NCBI GenBank assembly: GCA_030432235.1
Contig: JAUIHT010000011.1
Location: 1-64,000, forward strand
DNA length: 64,000 bases
DNA from: Verrucomicrobiia bacterium
Lineage (GTDB): Bacteria; Verrucomicrobiota; Verrucomicrobiia; Opitutales; Cerasicoccaceae
Direction: 5' to 3'
Shown here: piece by piece, positions 9,471-19,316 of the stretch
How positions within the stretch are numbered: position 1 is the stretch's first letter
Layout of the letters: each line of letters begins with the position of its first letter
The notes under the pieces: model-generated
What the model saw: only the letters and a program-made list of their open reading frames with translations
What the model was told of the DNA's origin: nothing
The model's database searches: none
Translations under genes and position numbers: made by a program

Positions 9471-10799
9471 TCAGACCAATTGAGAGAGCCCTTGCACGGT
9501 ATCACCGAAATCGGAGCCCTCTTCCAACCCCTGTCGCAAAAATTCATTGATGGCATCGCGTTTCTCCAAGGCTTCATCCGCATCCTTGTCGTTGCCCTTT
9601 TTATATTCGCCGAGACGTACGAGAAGCTCAATTTCTTCATATTTGGCCAGCAATTCGCGTGCGCGGGCGGCCTGTTTGCGATGTTCTTCTTCAACGATCA
9701 TGGGCATGACCCGGCTCACGCTGGCCAAGATATCGATAGCGGGGTAGTGTTCGGCCGTGGCGAGCTTTCGGCTGAGGATAATGTGCCCGTCCAATATGGA
9801 CCGTGTTTCGTCGGCAACGGGTTCATTCATGTCATCGCCCTCCACCAGCACCGCGTATAGGGCGGTGATCGAGCCCCGGCTGGAGTTGCCGGCCCGCTCC
9901 ATCAGGCGGGGCAATTCCGCGAAGACGGAGGGGGGGAATCCGCGACGCGCTGGCGGTTCGCCCACGGCTAACCCGACCTCGCGCTGGGCACGGGCAAAGC
10001 GTGTGACCGAATCCATCATGAGCAGTACCTTCTTTCCCTGGTCGCGGAAGTACTCCGCGATGGAAGTGGCAATAAAGGCAGATTTCAAACGTTCCAGGGC
10101 TGGTCGATCCGACGTTGATACAACCATTACGGTTTTTTCGCGTTTGCCTTCATCAAGGTTGTTTTCCAGGAATTCCCGTACTTCACGCCCGCGTTCACCA
10201 ATGAGCGCGATCACCATGACATCCGCCTCGCAATAGCGAACGATTTGCCCGAGCAGAGTACTTTTCCCGACACCCGCGGGAGCGAATATCCCCATTCTTT
10301 GCCCCTCTCCAAGCGTCAAAAAGCCGTCCAGGCTACGTAAACCGGTTGCGAGCGGCCGCTCAATCATGCGGCGTTTCAAGGGATCCGGCGCCGCCTGCAT
10401 GACCGGGTAATGCTCTTCGCAATAGAGTTCCCCTTTGTCTTCACGATCGATGGGCCGCCCGAGGCCGTCGAGCACACGCCCGAGCAACTGATGGCCTACC
10501 GGGACTTCATGGAGTCGCCCTGTGGGAATCACTTCTGTGCTTGGGGAAATGCCGACCATTTCTCCAAAGGGTGCCAGGAATGCGCAGTCGCGGTTAAAGC
10601 CCACGACTTCGGCGGGGAGGCGCCAGTCATCCCAGGGATTTGATAAAAGGCATAGCTCGCCTACTTTTGCTCTGGGTATGGCGGCGCGGATAGTGGTGCC
10701 TGTGACCTGCAAGACACGACCGTGGACTTCTGGCTTAACCGTCTCACGCACCGAGCTTTCCAGAAGCTCCGACAGGTAGTTCAAGTTCGAGTGTATCAT
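9471..10799 (-). CDS. sctN: T3SS ATPase SctN
   Basis: F1/FliI-type export ATPase of 442 residues, the usual length for SctN/YscN. It strips chaperones and unfolds substrates at the cytoplasmic face of the injectisome. Visible are an N-terminal beta-barrel, the Walker A loop PAGVGKST near residues 174-181, the Walker B strand [11 protein letters not shown] near 258-268, the GERGREV segment, and the C-terminal helical lid. It is 2 bp downstream of sctL in a tight operon. The next expected genes (sctO, P, Q) are missing; an AT-rich gap follows instead. Confidence 0.95.
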   Translation of the reverse strand: MIHSNLNYLSELLESSVRETVKPEVHGRVLQVTGTTIRAAIPRAKVGELCLLSNPWDDWRLPAEVVGFNRDCAFLAPFGEMVGISPSTEVIPTGRLHEVPVGHQLLGRVLDGLGRPIDREDKGELYCEEHYPVMQAAPDPLKRRMIERPLATGLRSLDGFLTLGEGQRMGIFAPAGVGKSTLLGQIVRYCEADVMVIALIGERGREVREFLENNLDEGKREKTVMVVSTSDRPALERLKSAFIATSIAEYFRDQGKKVLLMMDSVTRFARAQREVGLAVGEPPARRGFPPSVFAELPRLMERAGNSSRGSITALYAVLVEGDDMNEPVADETRSILDGHIILSRKLATAEHYPAIDILASVSRVMPMIVEEEHRKQAARARELLAKYEEIELLVRLGEYKKGNDKDADEALEKRDAINEFLRQGLEEGSDFGDTVQGLSQLV

Positions 10800-10801
10800 T
10801 C

Positions 10802-11464
10802 TCAGGAAGCGATTTCTCGTTTAACAATGTGCTCCAGCGATTTTCTCAAGGCGTTCAAATGGCTTGAGATGCTGGCATCCAGTACGCCTTGCTCGGACTC
10901 GAGAATACAATCGCCATCCCCCAGTTCCTTGTCCGCTACGACGTGTATTTGAACTCCGTGTTGCATGGCATCTTTGGTGGTATCGAGTTGCTTTTGCACC
11001 GATTCCACGAGGGCAGGGCACACTCGAATCACCAGTTGGGTCTCATGGCGGAATTTGTCCAAATTCTCCCGGATGACGCGCGCGACCAATTCGCTGCCGT
11101 CGAAATCTCCAATGATCTGCTGCACCGACTGAGTCACCAGATCCACCATGCGCTTTTCAACGCCGGCAAGGTAGTCCAGCGTTTGCACACGAATTTCGTA
11201 AGCACGCTCCAAACCTTCGGCCATGCCTTTTTCCCGCGCTTCTCGTTCGGCGCTCCGGGATCGCTCTTCGATTTCGGCCAGGCGTTCCGTCCGCATTTGC
11301 TCTATATCCTGTTGGGCGGCAGCTTTCAGTTCCGCGGCTTGAGCACGTGCCTTCTCCAGTATCTGCTGGGCTTCCAGATGAGTGGCATAGTCCTCGGCCC
11401 GGATGATGGAGCCTTTCGGGAGCGGTTTGTCCAATTGGCCGCCTATGTAAACAATGCTGTGCAT
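10802..11464 (-). CDS. sctL: T3SS stator protein SctL
   Basis: FliH/YscL-family regulator and peripheral stalk of the SctN ATPase, 220 residues. The N-terminal part (about 30-100) is a long charged coiled coil rich in Ala, Glu, Arg and Gln; the C-terminal half is the V-type ATPase subunit E-like domain that binds SctN. The start overlaps the end of sctK by 22 bp and the stop is 2 bp from the sctN ATG, so translation is probably coupled. Confidence 0.88.
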   Translation of the reverse strand: MHSIVYIGGQLDKPLPKGSIIRAEDYATHLEAQQILEKARAQAAELKAAAQQDIEQMRTERLAEIEERSRSAEREAREKGMAEGLERAYEIRVQTLDYLAGVEKRMVDLVTQSVQQIIGDFDGSELVARVIRENLDKFRHETQLVIRVCPALVESVQKQLDTTKDAMQHGVQIHVVADKELGDGDCILESEQGVLDASISSHLNALRKSLEHIVKREIAS

Positions 11465-12129
11465 GATGGTTCGATTTCGCGAGAGAGTAACTCCTTGAGG
11501 TAACGTTGTAAATGTAGGCGCTCCTGAGCATCCAGCTCGAAGCCTTCATCGGGTTTGCATTGACGGGGCATCTTGAGTGTCAGCCTTCGCCAAAAACCCT
11601 GGGAGGCTCCAGAGAAACAAGCCGCAGCCAGGTGGCGGACCGTTGCCTCAAGGCGCTCCCGCATATTCTCGCCGTCTTCGACGATAAAGAGTTCCGGGGC
11701 GGGGCGACGGTTGATTGAAGTATTCACACGCTTGGTCGCGAAGAGGTACATGTCCTCGTCGATTTCACGGAAAAGCGCCTCACGCTGTGAGTGTGTAATC
11801 ACCTTCAGGAAAGTTTCATGGTAGTAGCCTGCGGCCCCCCAGAGGAAAAGGCGCTGAAGGGCTTTGTGGGGCAAAAGCACGAAGCGAAAGCGTTCCTGAT
11901 CGAACTCGTCGACCGCACCGTGTTGCAGGTCCTGTTCTTCGAACCACCAGTGCTGAATTTTCCGGTACAATGCCTGGTTCTGTTGGCGCCATGCCTCGTC
12001 CAGCCCCACCAGGCTGGCGGGAAGGTGGCTGGCATCGGCATCGTAGAAGGGGAAACAGTTGAAGCGCCAAACCTCGTGACTTAAGGTTTTGTCCCAGCGG
12101 TTTAGACAATCCAGCCAAAGGTGACTCAT
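11443..12129 (-). CDS. sctK: T3SS sorting-platform protein SctK
   Basis: A 228-residue protein placed between sctJ and sctL, exactly where yscK stands in Yersinia. It is rich in Trp, His and aromatic residues, with an N-terminal WLDCLNRWDKTLSHEVW segment and a central LLPHKALQRLFLWGAAGYY region typical of the poorly conserved YscK/PscK family. SctK links the ring protein SctD to the SctQ/L/N sorting platform. The ATG overlaps the sctJ stop (ATGA). Assignment rests mostly on synteny, size and composition. Confidence 0.75.
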   Translation of the reverse strand: MSHLWLDCLNRWDKTLSHEVWRFNCFPFYDADASHLPASLVGLDEAWRQQNQALYRKIQHWWFEEQDLQHGAVDEFDQERFRFVLLPHKALQRLFLWGAAGYYHETFLKVITHSQREALFREIDEDMYLFATKRVNTSINRRPAPELFIVEDGENMRERLEATVRHLAAACFSGASQGFWRRLTLKMPRQCKPDEGFELDAQERLHLQRYLKELLSREIEPSCTALFT

Positions 12130-13010
12130 GAGGATGCGGTTTCGGATGGAACAGCCTCCTCCTCATCCGTGGAGGCGGGTTCCGGCGTTTCCGGTGAACT
12201 GCTTTTCTGCTGCAGGCGCCATATCAGGTAGACGCATAGTAGCGCAAATAGGAAGATGATGCAGAACTGCACAAAGAAGAGGGTTTTCAGTGCCGTGAGC
12301 GAGTCCGCGTAAACCTCGATACCCATGAACGACACGCGGTTCTGGAAATCGGACACCTCTAGGGAGGCCCATTCGACGGATGGAAACGTGGAGACGCTGA
12401 CCTTCTGGTAGGTGAGCCCTTCCACGCTGTTGGCCACCATCTCTTTGATCTCAGGGATCATGTTTTCAACGGAAGACATACGCCGGTACTTGATGAATAC
12501 GGATGCGGAGGCAGGCTCCTGCGTGTTGGAAACGGGGTTGTTTTCTGGAAGGACTACCTGGACCCGGGCATCGATGACACCGTTGATCAGCACAATGGTC
12601 TCGGCCAGCTGCTGGGAGATGGTATGCATGTAGCGGGCCTGCTCTTCGCCCGGGGTACTGACGAGCCCTGACTTTTTATAAAAGTCATCAATGCCAGGAA
12701 ATTTTTTCTCAGGCAGGCCATACCAGTCGAGTATGTCGATAGCCGTGGGAAACTCCGCTTCGTCGACGCGTATGGACCAGACGCCGTCGGAGACCACCTT
12801 CTTCTCCGCCGGGATACCTTTGGAGATGAGCACCGAAACCATGGCGTTTGCCGTGGCTTCGTCCGTGACTTGAAAGACTTCTTCCTTGCCGCAGCCGGTC
12901 AACAGCAGGCAAAGCCCGAGTAGCGCTGCCGAAAAACGGACAAGGCCCTGAGGCTTTGCGCGCCGCCTGGTCACGGAATGAAGAGTGGGAACTTCGGATG
13001 CGGTATTCAT
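12126..13010 (-). CDS. sctJ: T3SS inner-ring lipoprotein SctJ
   Basis: YscJ/PrgK-family protein of 294 residues. It has an N-terminal signal with lipobox LLTGC near residue 40, the two ring-building domains (including the VVLPENNP segment), and a C-terminal transmembrane helix near residues 240-262 followed by a Ser/Glu-rich cytoplasmic tail. It forms the inner-membrane MS-type ring with SctD. The gene follows sctV closely and overlaps sctK by 4 bp. Confidence 0.95.
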   Translation of the reverse strand: MNTASEVPTLHSVTRRRAKPQGLVRFSAALLGLCLLLTGCGKEEVFQVTDEATANAMVSVLISKGIPAEKKVVSDGVWSIRVDEAEFPTAIDILDWYGLPEKKFPGIDDFYKKSGLVSTPGEEQARYMHTISQQLAETIVLINGVIDARVQVVLPENNPVSNTQEPASASVFIKYRRMSSVENMIPEIKEMVANSVEGLTYQKVSVSTFPSVEWASLEVSDFQNRVSFMGIEVYADSLTALKTLFFVQFCIIFLFALLCVYLIWRLQQKSSSPETPEPASTDEEEAVPSETASS

Positions 13011-13037
13011 TTTAGATAAAGGAACGGCGGCATGACG

Positions 13038-15131
13038 TTATAGTGAGATACGACTGATGGGTTGAACATTGATTTCCTCAGTGAGCTCCTGATGCGAAAG
13101 GACCGGGAGTTCGTACAAATCCAAATCAATCAGCTTTCGCAGGTAACGGCGGATATCCAACGAGGCGAGCAGCACCGGTTTACGCGTGCCTTTTGAAACG
13201 CGGGCTACCTCCTCTTTGATGTTATTTACCAGGCGCCGGGCGGTTTCCGGTTCCAGGGCCAGGTAGCTGCCGGAGGAGGTCTGGCGGATCCCCTTGCGGA
13301 TGATGTCCTCCACTTCGGGTTGCAGCAGGAACACGGGCAGAACGTTGTTTTCGCCGCTGTACTTATAGCTGATGTAACGCTTGAGCGCTCCCCGGACATA
13401 CTCGCAAAGCAGAATCGGCTCCTTCTCTTTTTGGCCCCAGTCCACCAGGGTCTGGGAAATGGTGCGCAGATTGCGCACCGATATGTCCTCCTGAACGAGG
13501 CGCCGTAGAACGTCGGTGATTTTTTGAATAGGCAATATCCTTTGGACCTCGCGTGTGATTTCCGGGAACTCTTCCTCCATGCGGTCCAAAAGAAAGCGCG
13601 TTTCCTGCAGCCCGATGAATTCCGATGCGTAGCGTCTCAAAATAAAGGCCAGATGGTAGGAGAATACATCGGGGATTTCCAGGTAGCCTATCTGGGCTTT
13701 TTCCAGTGAGGGTACGGCCGCTACGGGCGTCCACGTGGCCTCCAAATCGGGCAGGAATTTCCGGTCCTCGACGAAGGGGATATTCATCAACTCCAGGTTC
13801 TTCTTGTCCTCTTTGACCAACACATGACCTGCCCGGTAGAAACCATTGCTGACCGGAACTTCGTTTAGCAGGATGGTGTAGCGTCCGTCGGGCAGATTCG
13901 GACTGTAGCGCAGACGAATGCCGGGGAAGGGGACCCCGAGATCCTGGTAAAGCGCTTGACGGAGTTTGATCAAGCGATCATTGAAAGCGGCGGTTTCCAG
14001 AAAGTCCTGAACCGCGTTCGGCACCTCAATCATGAGCGGGACGGCCATGGAAAACTCGTCGCCGGGTTTAGGCTTGGACGCTTCTTTCTTCTGAGTTGCC
14101 GGTGCACGGGCTCCTCCCTCAGATACGTCGTCTTCCGTTTGCGTGCCCTTGTAATAACTAATGCCGACGACCACGATGAGGAAGGCTGTCACGATGAATT
14201 GCAAGGGTGGGAACCCCGGGATAAAGCCAAATAAGAAAACCAGTGCGGAAGCGATGAGCAAAGCCTTCGGTTGCTTGACGACCTGATTGAAAATATCCGT
14301 TCCCAAGGGACTTCCTTCATCAGAGCCCACCCGCGTAACGATAATGCCGGCGGTCATGGAAATCAGGAGCGCCGGTATTTGGGAAACCAGGCCGTCTCCG
14401 ATGGTCAATATCGAGTATGTCGATACGGCGTTGTCCAGGCTCATGCCCCGCTGTAGGATGCCGATAGCCAAGCCGGCAAGCAGATTGACCGCGGTGATTA
14501 TCAAGGCCGCAATCGCGTCGCCTTTGACAAACTTCATGGCGCCGTCCATGGCTCCGTATAGCTTGTTTTCCTGCTCGATTTCGCTACGACGTGAGCGGGC
14601 TTGCTCGATGGAAATGGAGCCTGCCCGCAAGTCGGCGTCGATACTCATTTGTTTGCCGGGCATGGCGTCCAGCGTAAAGCGCGCCGCGACCTCGGCCACA
14701 CGCTCAGCGCCTTTGGTGATAACGATGAACTGCATCACCAAAATAATGAGGAAGAGAACCATGCCCACCACGAAGTTCCCCGACACCACGAACTCTCCGA
14801 AAGTATAGATGATCTGGCCGGCGTCGGCCTTGAGCAGGATCATGCGGGTGGTGGTAATATTCAGCGCCAGCCGATAAAGTGTGGTGAAGAGCAGGATGCT
14901 GGGGAAGCTGGAGAAGGCTAGGGCGCGGGGAATGTATATCGCCAGCATCAGGAGGGTAATGGCGATGGTCAGGTTCAGCCCGATCAGGAAATCCAGTAGC
15001 CAGAGCGGAACCGGGATGATAATCAGGGAGACAATGAAGACGACCAGGATCGCCAGGTAAATGTCGCTGTATCGCGATGTTCCTTGAACGTTCTTGCGAA
15101 CTCGCTCTATGATGGCGGTGTTGGCGGGCAT
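13038..15131 (-). CDS. sctV: T3SS export gate protein SctV
   Basis: FlhA/LcrD-family inner-membrane protein, about 697 residues. The start is set at 15131 (MPANTAIIERVRKN); a longer frame to 15254 adds an Arg/Pro-rich extension that overlaps sctY and has no family support. About seven or eight membrane helices occupy residues 30-330. The conserved FHIPEP loop is visible (EIEQEnklYGAMDGAMKFVKGDAIA). The C-terminal cytoplasmic part forms the nonameric ring that receives substrate-chaperone complexes. SctV is the only export-apparatus component encoded here; its partners SctR, S, T and U are not in the window. Confidence 0.95.
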   Translation of the reverse strand: MPANTAIIERVRKNVQGTSRYSDIYLAILVVFIVSLIIIPVPLWLLDFLIGLNLTIAITLLMLAIYIPRALAFSSFPSILLFTTLYRLALNITTTRMILLKADAGQIIYTFGEFVVSGNFVVGMVLFLIILVMQFIVITKGAERVAEVAARFTLDAMPGKQMSIDADLRAGSISIEQARSRRSEIEQENKLYGAMDGAMKFVKGDAIAALIITAVNLLAGLAIGILQRGMSLDNAVSTYSILTIGDGLVSQIPALLISMTAGIIVTRVGSDEGSPLGTDIFNQVVKQPKALLIASALVFLFGFIPGFPPLQFIVTAFLIVVVGISYYKGTQTEDDVSEGGARAPATQKKEASKPKPGDEFSMAVPLMIEVPNAVQDFLETAAFNDRLIKLRQALYQDLGVPFPGIRLRYSPNLPDGRYTILLNEVPVSNGFYRAGHVLVKEDKKNLELMNIPFVEDRKFLPDLEATWTPVAAVPSLEKAQIGYLEIPDVFSYHLAFILRRYASEFIGLQETRFLLDRMEEEFPEITREVQRILPIQKITDVLRRLVQEDISVRNLRTISQTLVDWGQKEKEPILLCEYVRGALKRYISYKYSGENNVLPVFLLQPEVEDIIRKGIRQTSSGSYLALEPETARRLVNNIKEEVARVSKGTRKPVLLASLDIRRYLRKLIDLDLYELPVLSHQELTEEINVQPISRISL

Positions 15132-15139
15132 GGAAACGC

Positions 15140-15427
15140 TTATTGTTTTTCTTGGTGTCGGGCTGAGGAGGCGACCAGGTGTAACCAGCGCCAGGCATCG
15201 TAAGATTCGTCGCCGGGGGCGAGGCGGCCCAATCTTCCGAGGACTTCCAGGCATTCCTCGGGCTGGTTCAGTTCATTATGGGCCTTGGCCAGGCCCAGCA
15301 AAATGCTTGTATCCTGCGGTCGGATCAAATCCAGCAGTTCAAATAGTATACGCGCGTCCTCGAACCGGCCGTAACGCAGGCAGAAGATTGCCAAATTGTG
15401 CAGGTAGGTGAATGACTCGTCTCGCAT
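15140..15427 (-). CDS. sctY: SctY/YscY-like TPR chaperone
   Basis: A 95-residue TPR protein with two or three helical repeats (YLHNLAIFCLRYGRFEDARILFELLDLI is followed by a second TPR-like unit). The position immediately upstream of sctV and downstream of an SctX-like gene matches yscX-yscY-lcrD of Yersinia. YscY binds YscX and the pair engages the SctV cytoplasmic ring. Assignment is by synteny, size and TPR content; generic TPR sequence alone would not prove it. Confidence 0.7.
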   Translation of the reverse strand: MRDESFTYLHNLAIFCLRYGRFEDARILFELLDLIRPQDTSILLGLAKAHNELNQPEECLEVLGRLGRLAPGDESYDAWRWLHLVASSARHQEKQ

Positions 15428-15470
15428 GTTCGTTCAGTAGCTCATCATGGTCGGTGGTGGAGGGAAGTGA

Positions 15471-15869
15471 CTAACCGGTTAAGAGGGCCTGGCGGGCGTC
15501 CCAAGCCACATTATCCAAGTCGGCTTGTCTTTGAATTACCGTTTGCGCGGCATCCACCACGCGCATGGCTTCCGGGGCGACCACCTCGCGGCGCATCTTG
15601 GCCAACTCGTCCGCGACCGTTCCCAACTGGCTGTGAAACCAGTCCGGACTCGGATTGCCCAGTTGTCGCTGTGCCTGCCCGCAAATCGAGGAAAGGACCG
15701 AATCCTCCTTGATGGGCAGGGGCCATAGCTTCTCGGTTTGCGAGGGTACGGTATCGGGCGACCGATCCCAGGGCACTCGGGCAGGGAGCTGGGTTCCGGG
15801 TGTGGGCTGGCTATCGATCTGATCCAGGCCGTGATCGAATTGAAACTGACGAGAGACGATGCTTGGCAT
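15471..15869 (-). CDS. sctX: SctX/YscX-like early T3SS substrate
   Basis: A 132-residue protein with a polar, Pro-rich N-terminal half, a short EKLWPLP segment comparable to the LERLYP segment of YscX, and a helical C-terminal half that would bind SctY. It sits between the SycN-like gene and sctY, as in the Yersinia virA region. YscX and YscY are described as restricted to Ysc-type systems, so this pair helps classify the locus. Sequence similarity is weak; synteny carries the call. Confidence 0.6.
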   Translation of the reverse strand: MPSIVSRQFQFDHGLDQIDSQPTPGTQLPARVPWDRSPDTVPSQTEKLWPLPIKEDSVLSSICGQAQRQLGNPSPDWFHSQLGTVADELAKMRREVVAPEAMRVVDAAQTVIQRQADLDNVAWDARQALLTG

Positions 15870-15933
15870 AGGTTGTTATTTAGATAGTGGCCGTGCTATT
15901 GATGTTGATATCCAATTCGAGCCGGGAGTGGGC

Positions 15934-16308
15934 TCATGCATCTTCGTAGGCGAGGGATTCCCGCAGGTTGAACAGTAGATCTATTTGCGACAGTGCTTCG
16001 GATGGGTTCGCTTGGCTGCTTTCCGGTAGGCACAGGCTGAGCGTCATCTTCTGCATGGGACTTAACCCGACGGAAATAGGGTAGCAGACGTAGGGCGTCC
16101 GCTGTATGACGGCGAGTGCGCGTAGGAGAAAGCTATCCTCTGGCAGACGCCAGTTGGTATGGTAGTCGATGATCAGCTTGTTACCCTTTTCCTGAAACAA
16201 GAGCTCTTCCTGGCTATCGATCGCCAGAGAGATTATACCATCTGGCACGGTGGCGGGTACTTGAAGCCCAGCCGAGCGTGCAAATAACTCAATGACCGGA
16301 TGTGGCAT
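15934..16308 (-). CDS. SycN-like T3SS chaperone
   Basis: A 124-residue CesT-fold protein: N-terminal helix (VIELFARSAGLQ), a strand pair around residues 22-50 (IISLAIDSQEELLFQEKGNKLIIDY), central strands near 65-95 and a C-terminal helix. It starts 2 bp after sctW, which corresponds to sycN after yopN-tyeA in Yersinia. It is therefore the likely secretion chaperone of the gatekeeper SctW. Confidence 0.7.
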   Translation of the reverse strand: MPHPVIELFARSAGLQVPATVPDGIISLAIDSQEELLFQEKGNKLIIDYHTNWRLPEDSFLLRALAVIQRTPYVCYPISVGLSPMQKMTLSLCLPESSQANPSEALSQIDLLFNLRESLAYEDA

Positions 16309-16310
16309 GG

Positions 16311-17507
16311 CTATACGGAATCCTCCTCGTCTTCGCGTTCCGACTCAATGTCGAGTGCTTGTTGGATGACCCCCATAAAGCCGTCACGGCTACTGGGATC
16401 CTTGAAAAACTTTAAGGGTATGAGGCGAAGGTACTTCGCCAGATTGTTCATCAGGTAGATTCGTGCTTCCGTTTCCGACAAGCCACTACGATCCAGCAGA
16501 TTCGTCAATGTGCCAACATCGGGCCAGTCGGAATCGATTAGGTTGAAGGCCTCGTTCAGCAAATCAAAACTATCGTAGGGGATTTCGACCTGATAGCTCT
16601 TATTCGTCGAAGTTACCGCTACGTCCAGAAATCGTTTAATGTTTCCCAACACTTCCAACTGGTAGATGTCCTCGATCAGAGAGCGTAATTTCTCGGGAGA
16701 GATGGACGATTCCGAAGCTTGTAGGTCGGCTCCCAGCGCTTTGATCAGAAACTGAATCGTTGGCTCGAAGCGCTCTTTCCCATATTGGCGCATGACCGCA
16801 TTGAAAGTATCTCTCGGCTTTTCATTGCCGAGGATCCGTTCGCGATAAAAATCGGCCATGGTGGAAGGTGAGCCCATGCCCTGCCGGGTAAATTCCGGCG
16901 TCACCCGCATGGTGTTAAGGCCGGCCTGAATGTTTTGCCGGTCTGAAGCCATATAGTTATCCCGCGCTTCTGCCAAGCGGCGGATTTGACTGGGATCCGC
17001 GTTCCGCCCCCTCAGGGCCTCTTCAGCAAACTTCAGGGCCCCATAGCGATAAGATGGATCGTCAAAGTGTTCCTTGGTCAGGTCGAACAGTGTTTTGTCA
17101 TCCACCTCCTCATTCGCCCCTGCCGCGCCCTGGAGGATTTCCAGCAATTCCTGGAAAAACTTCTGGGCCCTGCCGTCTTCATCGAAATCCGGCAGGTCCT
17201 GTGACGCTTCAACGGCAAGTTGCTGCAGGTCTTCGTCGCCGGTTCCGGTCGCGGCGGCCTTCATTTGTTGGTTCTTGAATGAGCGTAACTCCTTTGTGCG
17301 GTATTCGAAATCGTTGATATCGTCCAACTCGTCGGACCCATAGTCTTCAGCGATCTGCATTTCGGCGTCGCGCAGCTCCGATGTCGTTTGCAACGACAAG
17401 CTACGGCCACGATAACTTCCGCTTGAGCTGGACGGTGCATCCTGCTCACCCGCGTAGTCATTAGCGAGACCGTTGGTTCCTTGGATAATAGAGTCCTGCG
17501 AACTCAC
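16311..17507 (-). CDS. sctW: T3SS gatekeeper SctW with TyeA-like C-terminal part
   Basis: YopN/MxiC/InvE-family protein of 398 residues that holds back effectors until host contact and sorts translocators first. The N-terminal 100 residues are polar (secretion and chaperone-binding region), followed by the helical HrpJ-like domain. The last 90 residues (LLNEAFNLIDSDWPD through the end) resemble TyeA, which in Yersinia is a separate 92-residue protein. The combined length equals YopN plus TyeA, so this is a natural fusion, as in many non-Yersinia systems. It opens the block sctW-sycN-sctX-sctY-sctV-sctJ-K-L-N. Confidence 0.85.
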   Translation of the reverse strand: MSSQDSIIQGTNGLANDYAGEQDAPSSSSGSYRGRSLSLQTTSELRDAEMQIAEDYGSDELDDINDFEYRTKELRSFKNQQMKAAATGTGDEDLQQLAVEASQDLPDFDEDGRAQKFFQELLEILQGAAGANEEVDDKTLFDLTKEHFDDPSYRYGALKFAEEALRGRNADPSQIRRLAEARDNYMASDRQNIQAGLNTMRVTPEFTRQGMGSPSTMADFYRERILGNEKPRDTFNAVMRQYGKERFEPTIQFLIKALGADLQASESSISPEKLRSLIEDIYQLEVLGNIKRFLDVAVTSTNKSYQVEIPYDSFDLLNEAFNLIDSDWPDVGTLTNLLDRSGLSETEARIYLMNNLAKYLRLIPLKFFKDPSSRDGFMGVIQQALDIESEREDEEDSV

Positions 17508-17550
17508 AATAATTGAGACTAGTAGTCGTTCGAATTAGCGCAACTCGTAA

Positions 17551-17582
17551 GTTATACATTATATAAATTAATGAAGGATTAA
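17551..17582 (-). promoter_or_regulatory. Phased TTAA pair plus -10, promoter of the sctW block
   Basis: TTAA at 17568 and 17579 (11-bp step). On the minus strand TTAAT is followed after 8 nt by TGTATAAC (17558-17551), the same offset at which TGCTA occurs in three sister promoters. The leader to the sctW ATG would be about 37 nt. Confidence 0.55.
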
Positions 17583-17717
17583 TATTTGAAGTATTTTAAA
17601 GAAAATAGACGTCTCTTTTTTGACGTATTCCATCCTTTCGGTATTTCATAAATATATGTAATATAGCAAATTGTGAATATTTATGGTAAAAATATAGGGT
17701 ATATCTTCTATGTCCCG

Positions 17718-17754
17718 TTAATCATATATTAACTAAATGTTAATGTTTGATTAA
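17718..17754 (+). promoter_or_regulatory. Four-copy phased TTAA array upstream of sctD
   Basis: TTAA at 17718, 17729, 17740 and 17751, three exact 11-bp steps, about 90 bp before the sctD start. A possible -10, TATATT, lies at 17773-17778. With the array at 28500-28536 it is the longest of the set. Confidence 0.65.
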
Positions 17755-17842
17755 TGGATTAAAAAAACAAGCTATATTTAAATCCTTTATCTTGATCCCA
17801 TATGAATATTGTGGCTTAATCGCACCTATCTTCTAAAGGATA

Positions 17843-19267
17843 GTGGAAAGCCAGGATTATTTGCTGAAGATTCTATCGGGCCCTAATTTGGGAGCCGAAG
17901 CCATTCTACGGGACGGCGCATATATCATTGGTAGTGATCCCGAATGCGATCTGGTTATCTCCGATGTCATGGTGGCGCCGCAGCATGTGCGCATCGATAT
18001 CAAAGAGGATGGTCCTCAGTATACCCGCTTGGCCGACCCGCTTTATTTGGATGGGAAACCGATTGTAGAAACTAAGTCGGTTGGGTCGCTGCATTTGTAC
18101 GGTGTCTTAACCCTGGGGACGACCAGCTTTGCCATCGGTGAGGCGGGGGAGCCCTGGCCCACGCTGCAAACGCCGGAATTGCATGAGCTGGCCGCCCCTC
18201 GGAACGTCGAGCCCAAAGTCGCCTCAGCGCAAGCGGTGTCTGGCACTTTCTTTCAGAATGTACGCAGCCTGGATCGACGGCGCCCTTATTTGATCCCTGG
18301 GGCGGCCTTGGGACTGCTTATTCTATTTTCGTTGGTTGCAAGCCTTTTGATCCCCGACCTTAGCGACGAGGCTAAGCCACTCCCTGCCTTAACGAAAGCA
18401 GATCTCGAGAAGATTTTTAAGAAATTCTCTTTTCCCTATGAAGCCACTTTCAGTGATAAAGCAGGGCAGCATGAGCTCACGATCTATTTGCCGGACGAGG
18501 ATGCTCTTCACCTCTTTTGGCTGGCAATCAACCACGACAATCGGAAGTGGGTGTATGTTACAATATGGATTCAAAAAGATATGGTCCAGGCCTCCGAACT
18601 GATTGCGCAAATTTATGAAGTTCCGGTGCGCGTATCCACTAAGAGTCTCGGTCAGATCGAGGTCACTGGCTACATTCTTTCCGATACCATTGAGCAACGA
18701 TGGCAACCGTTTGTGGCGAAGCTCAAGCAGGATGTGCGTGGAGTCAAAGAGTGGACGTTTAATAACGTGCCGAAGACGCGGATAGACGCTGATGTGGAAA
18801 AGATGCTGACTCAGTATAAGTTCCAAAAATGGCTGACTTACTCGCTTGATGCAGATGGCAACAAGATGATTCTGACAGGTGTGCTTCCCGAGGCAGACCG
18901 CCAAGCATGGAAAGAATGTGCTGAATTGATCCAGAAGCATTACTGCCCGCCGCTCCGTTTCCAGGATCAGGTAGAGATTGATGACGATAAGTTTGCCGCA
19001 TTGAAAGAGAAGTCCGCTAGCGTGGCACAGCTATCCGCAGCTGGCGTGCTTGAAAAAGAAATTGCGGGTGGCAAGGACGGTCTTTCCAGTCGAGATTTCG
19101 AAGCCGCGCATTTCGGGCCCGAGGGATGGATTTCTTTTGGCGATGGAAACAAATATTTTCCCGGAGGGCTTATAGGCAACGGCTGGCGCATTCAGGAGAT
19201 TTCAGCGCAAGGGGTGACCATTGCGTCAGACAAGGAGAGCAAACTGCTAGCCTGGGAAGAACTGTAA
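17843..19267 (+). CDS. sctD: T3SS inner-ring protein SctD with FHA domain
   Basis: YscD/PrgH-family protein of 474 residues starting with GTG; AAGGA lies just upstream and the FHA domain leaves no room for a later start. Residues 6-100 form the cytoplasmic FHA-like domain (YIIGSDPECDLVISD), residues about 150-172 the single membrane helix, and the rest the periplasmic ring modules including a BON-like region. SctD builds the outer inner-membrane ring around SctJ and docks SctK on the cytoplasmic side. It is the first gene of the plus-strand operon. Confidence 0.9.
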   Translation: MESQDYLLKILSGPNLGAEAILRDGAYIIGSDPECDLVISDVMVAPQHVRIDIKEDGPQYTRLADPLYLDGKPIVETKSVGSLHLYGVLTLGTTSFAIGEAGEPWPTLQTPELHELAAPRNVEPKVASAQAVSGTFFQNVRSLDRRRPYLIPGAALGLLILFSLVASLLIPDLSDEAKPLPALTKADLEKIFKKFSFPYEATFSDKAGQHELTIYLPDEDALHLFWLAINHDNRKWVYVTIWIQKDMVQASELIAQIYEVPVRVSTKSLGQIEVTGYILSDTIEQRWQPFVAKLKQDVRGVKEWTFNNVPKTRIDADVEKMLTQYKFQKWLTYSLDADGNKMILTGVLPEADRQAWKECAELIQKHYCPPLRFQDQVEIDDDKFAALKEKSASVAQLSAAGVLEKEIAGGKDGLSSRDFEAAHFGPEGWISFGDGNKYFPGGLIGNGWRIQEISAQGVTIASDKESKLLAWEEL

Positions 19268-19316
19268 AGTCCTTATCTCAATCTCATCAAACATGTAACT
19301 TAAATTATCAAAACCT

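Larger units (their letters stand above)
17508..17842. other. AT-rich divergent regulatory region between sctW and sctD
   Basis: 335 bp without a gene, much more AT-rich than its neighbours. It carries the sctW promoter array at one end and a four-copy TTAA array at the other. Confidence 0.6.

Noticed and set aside
15132-15254. N-terminal extension of SctV
   Set aside because: Arg/Pro-rich, overlaps sctY, and SctV proteins start close to MPANTAIIERV.
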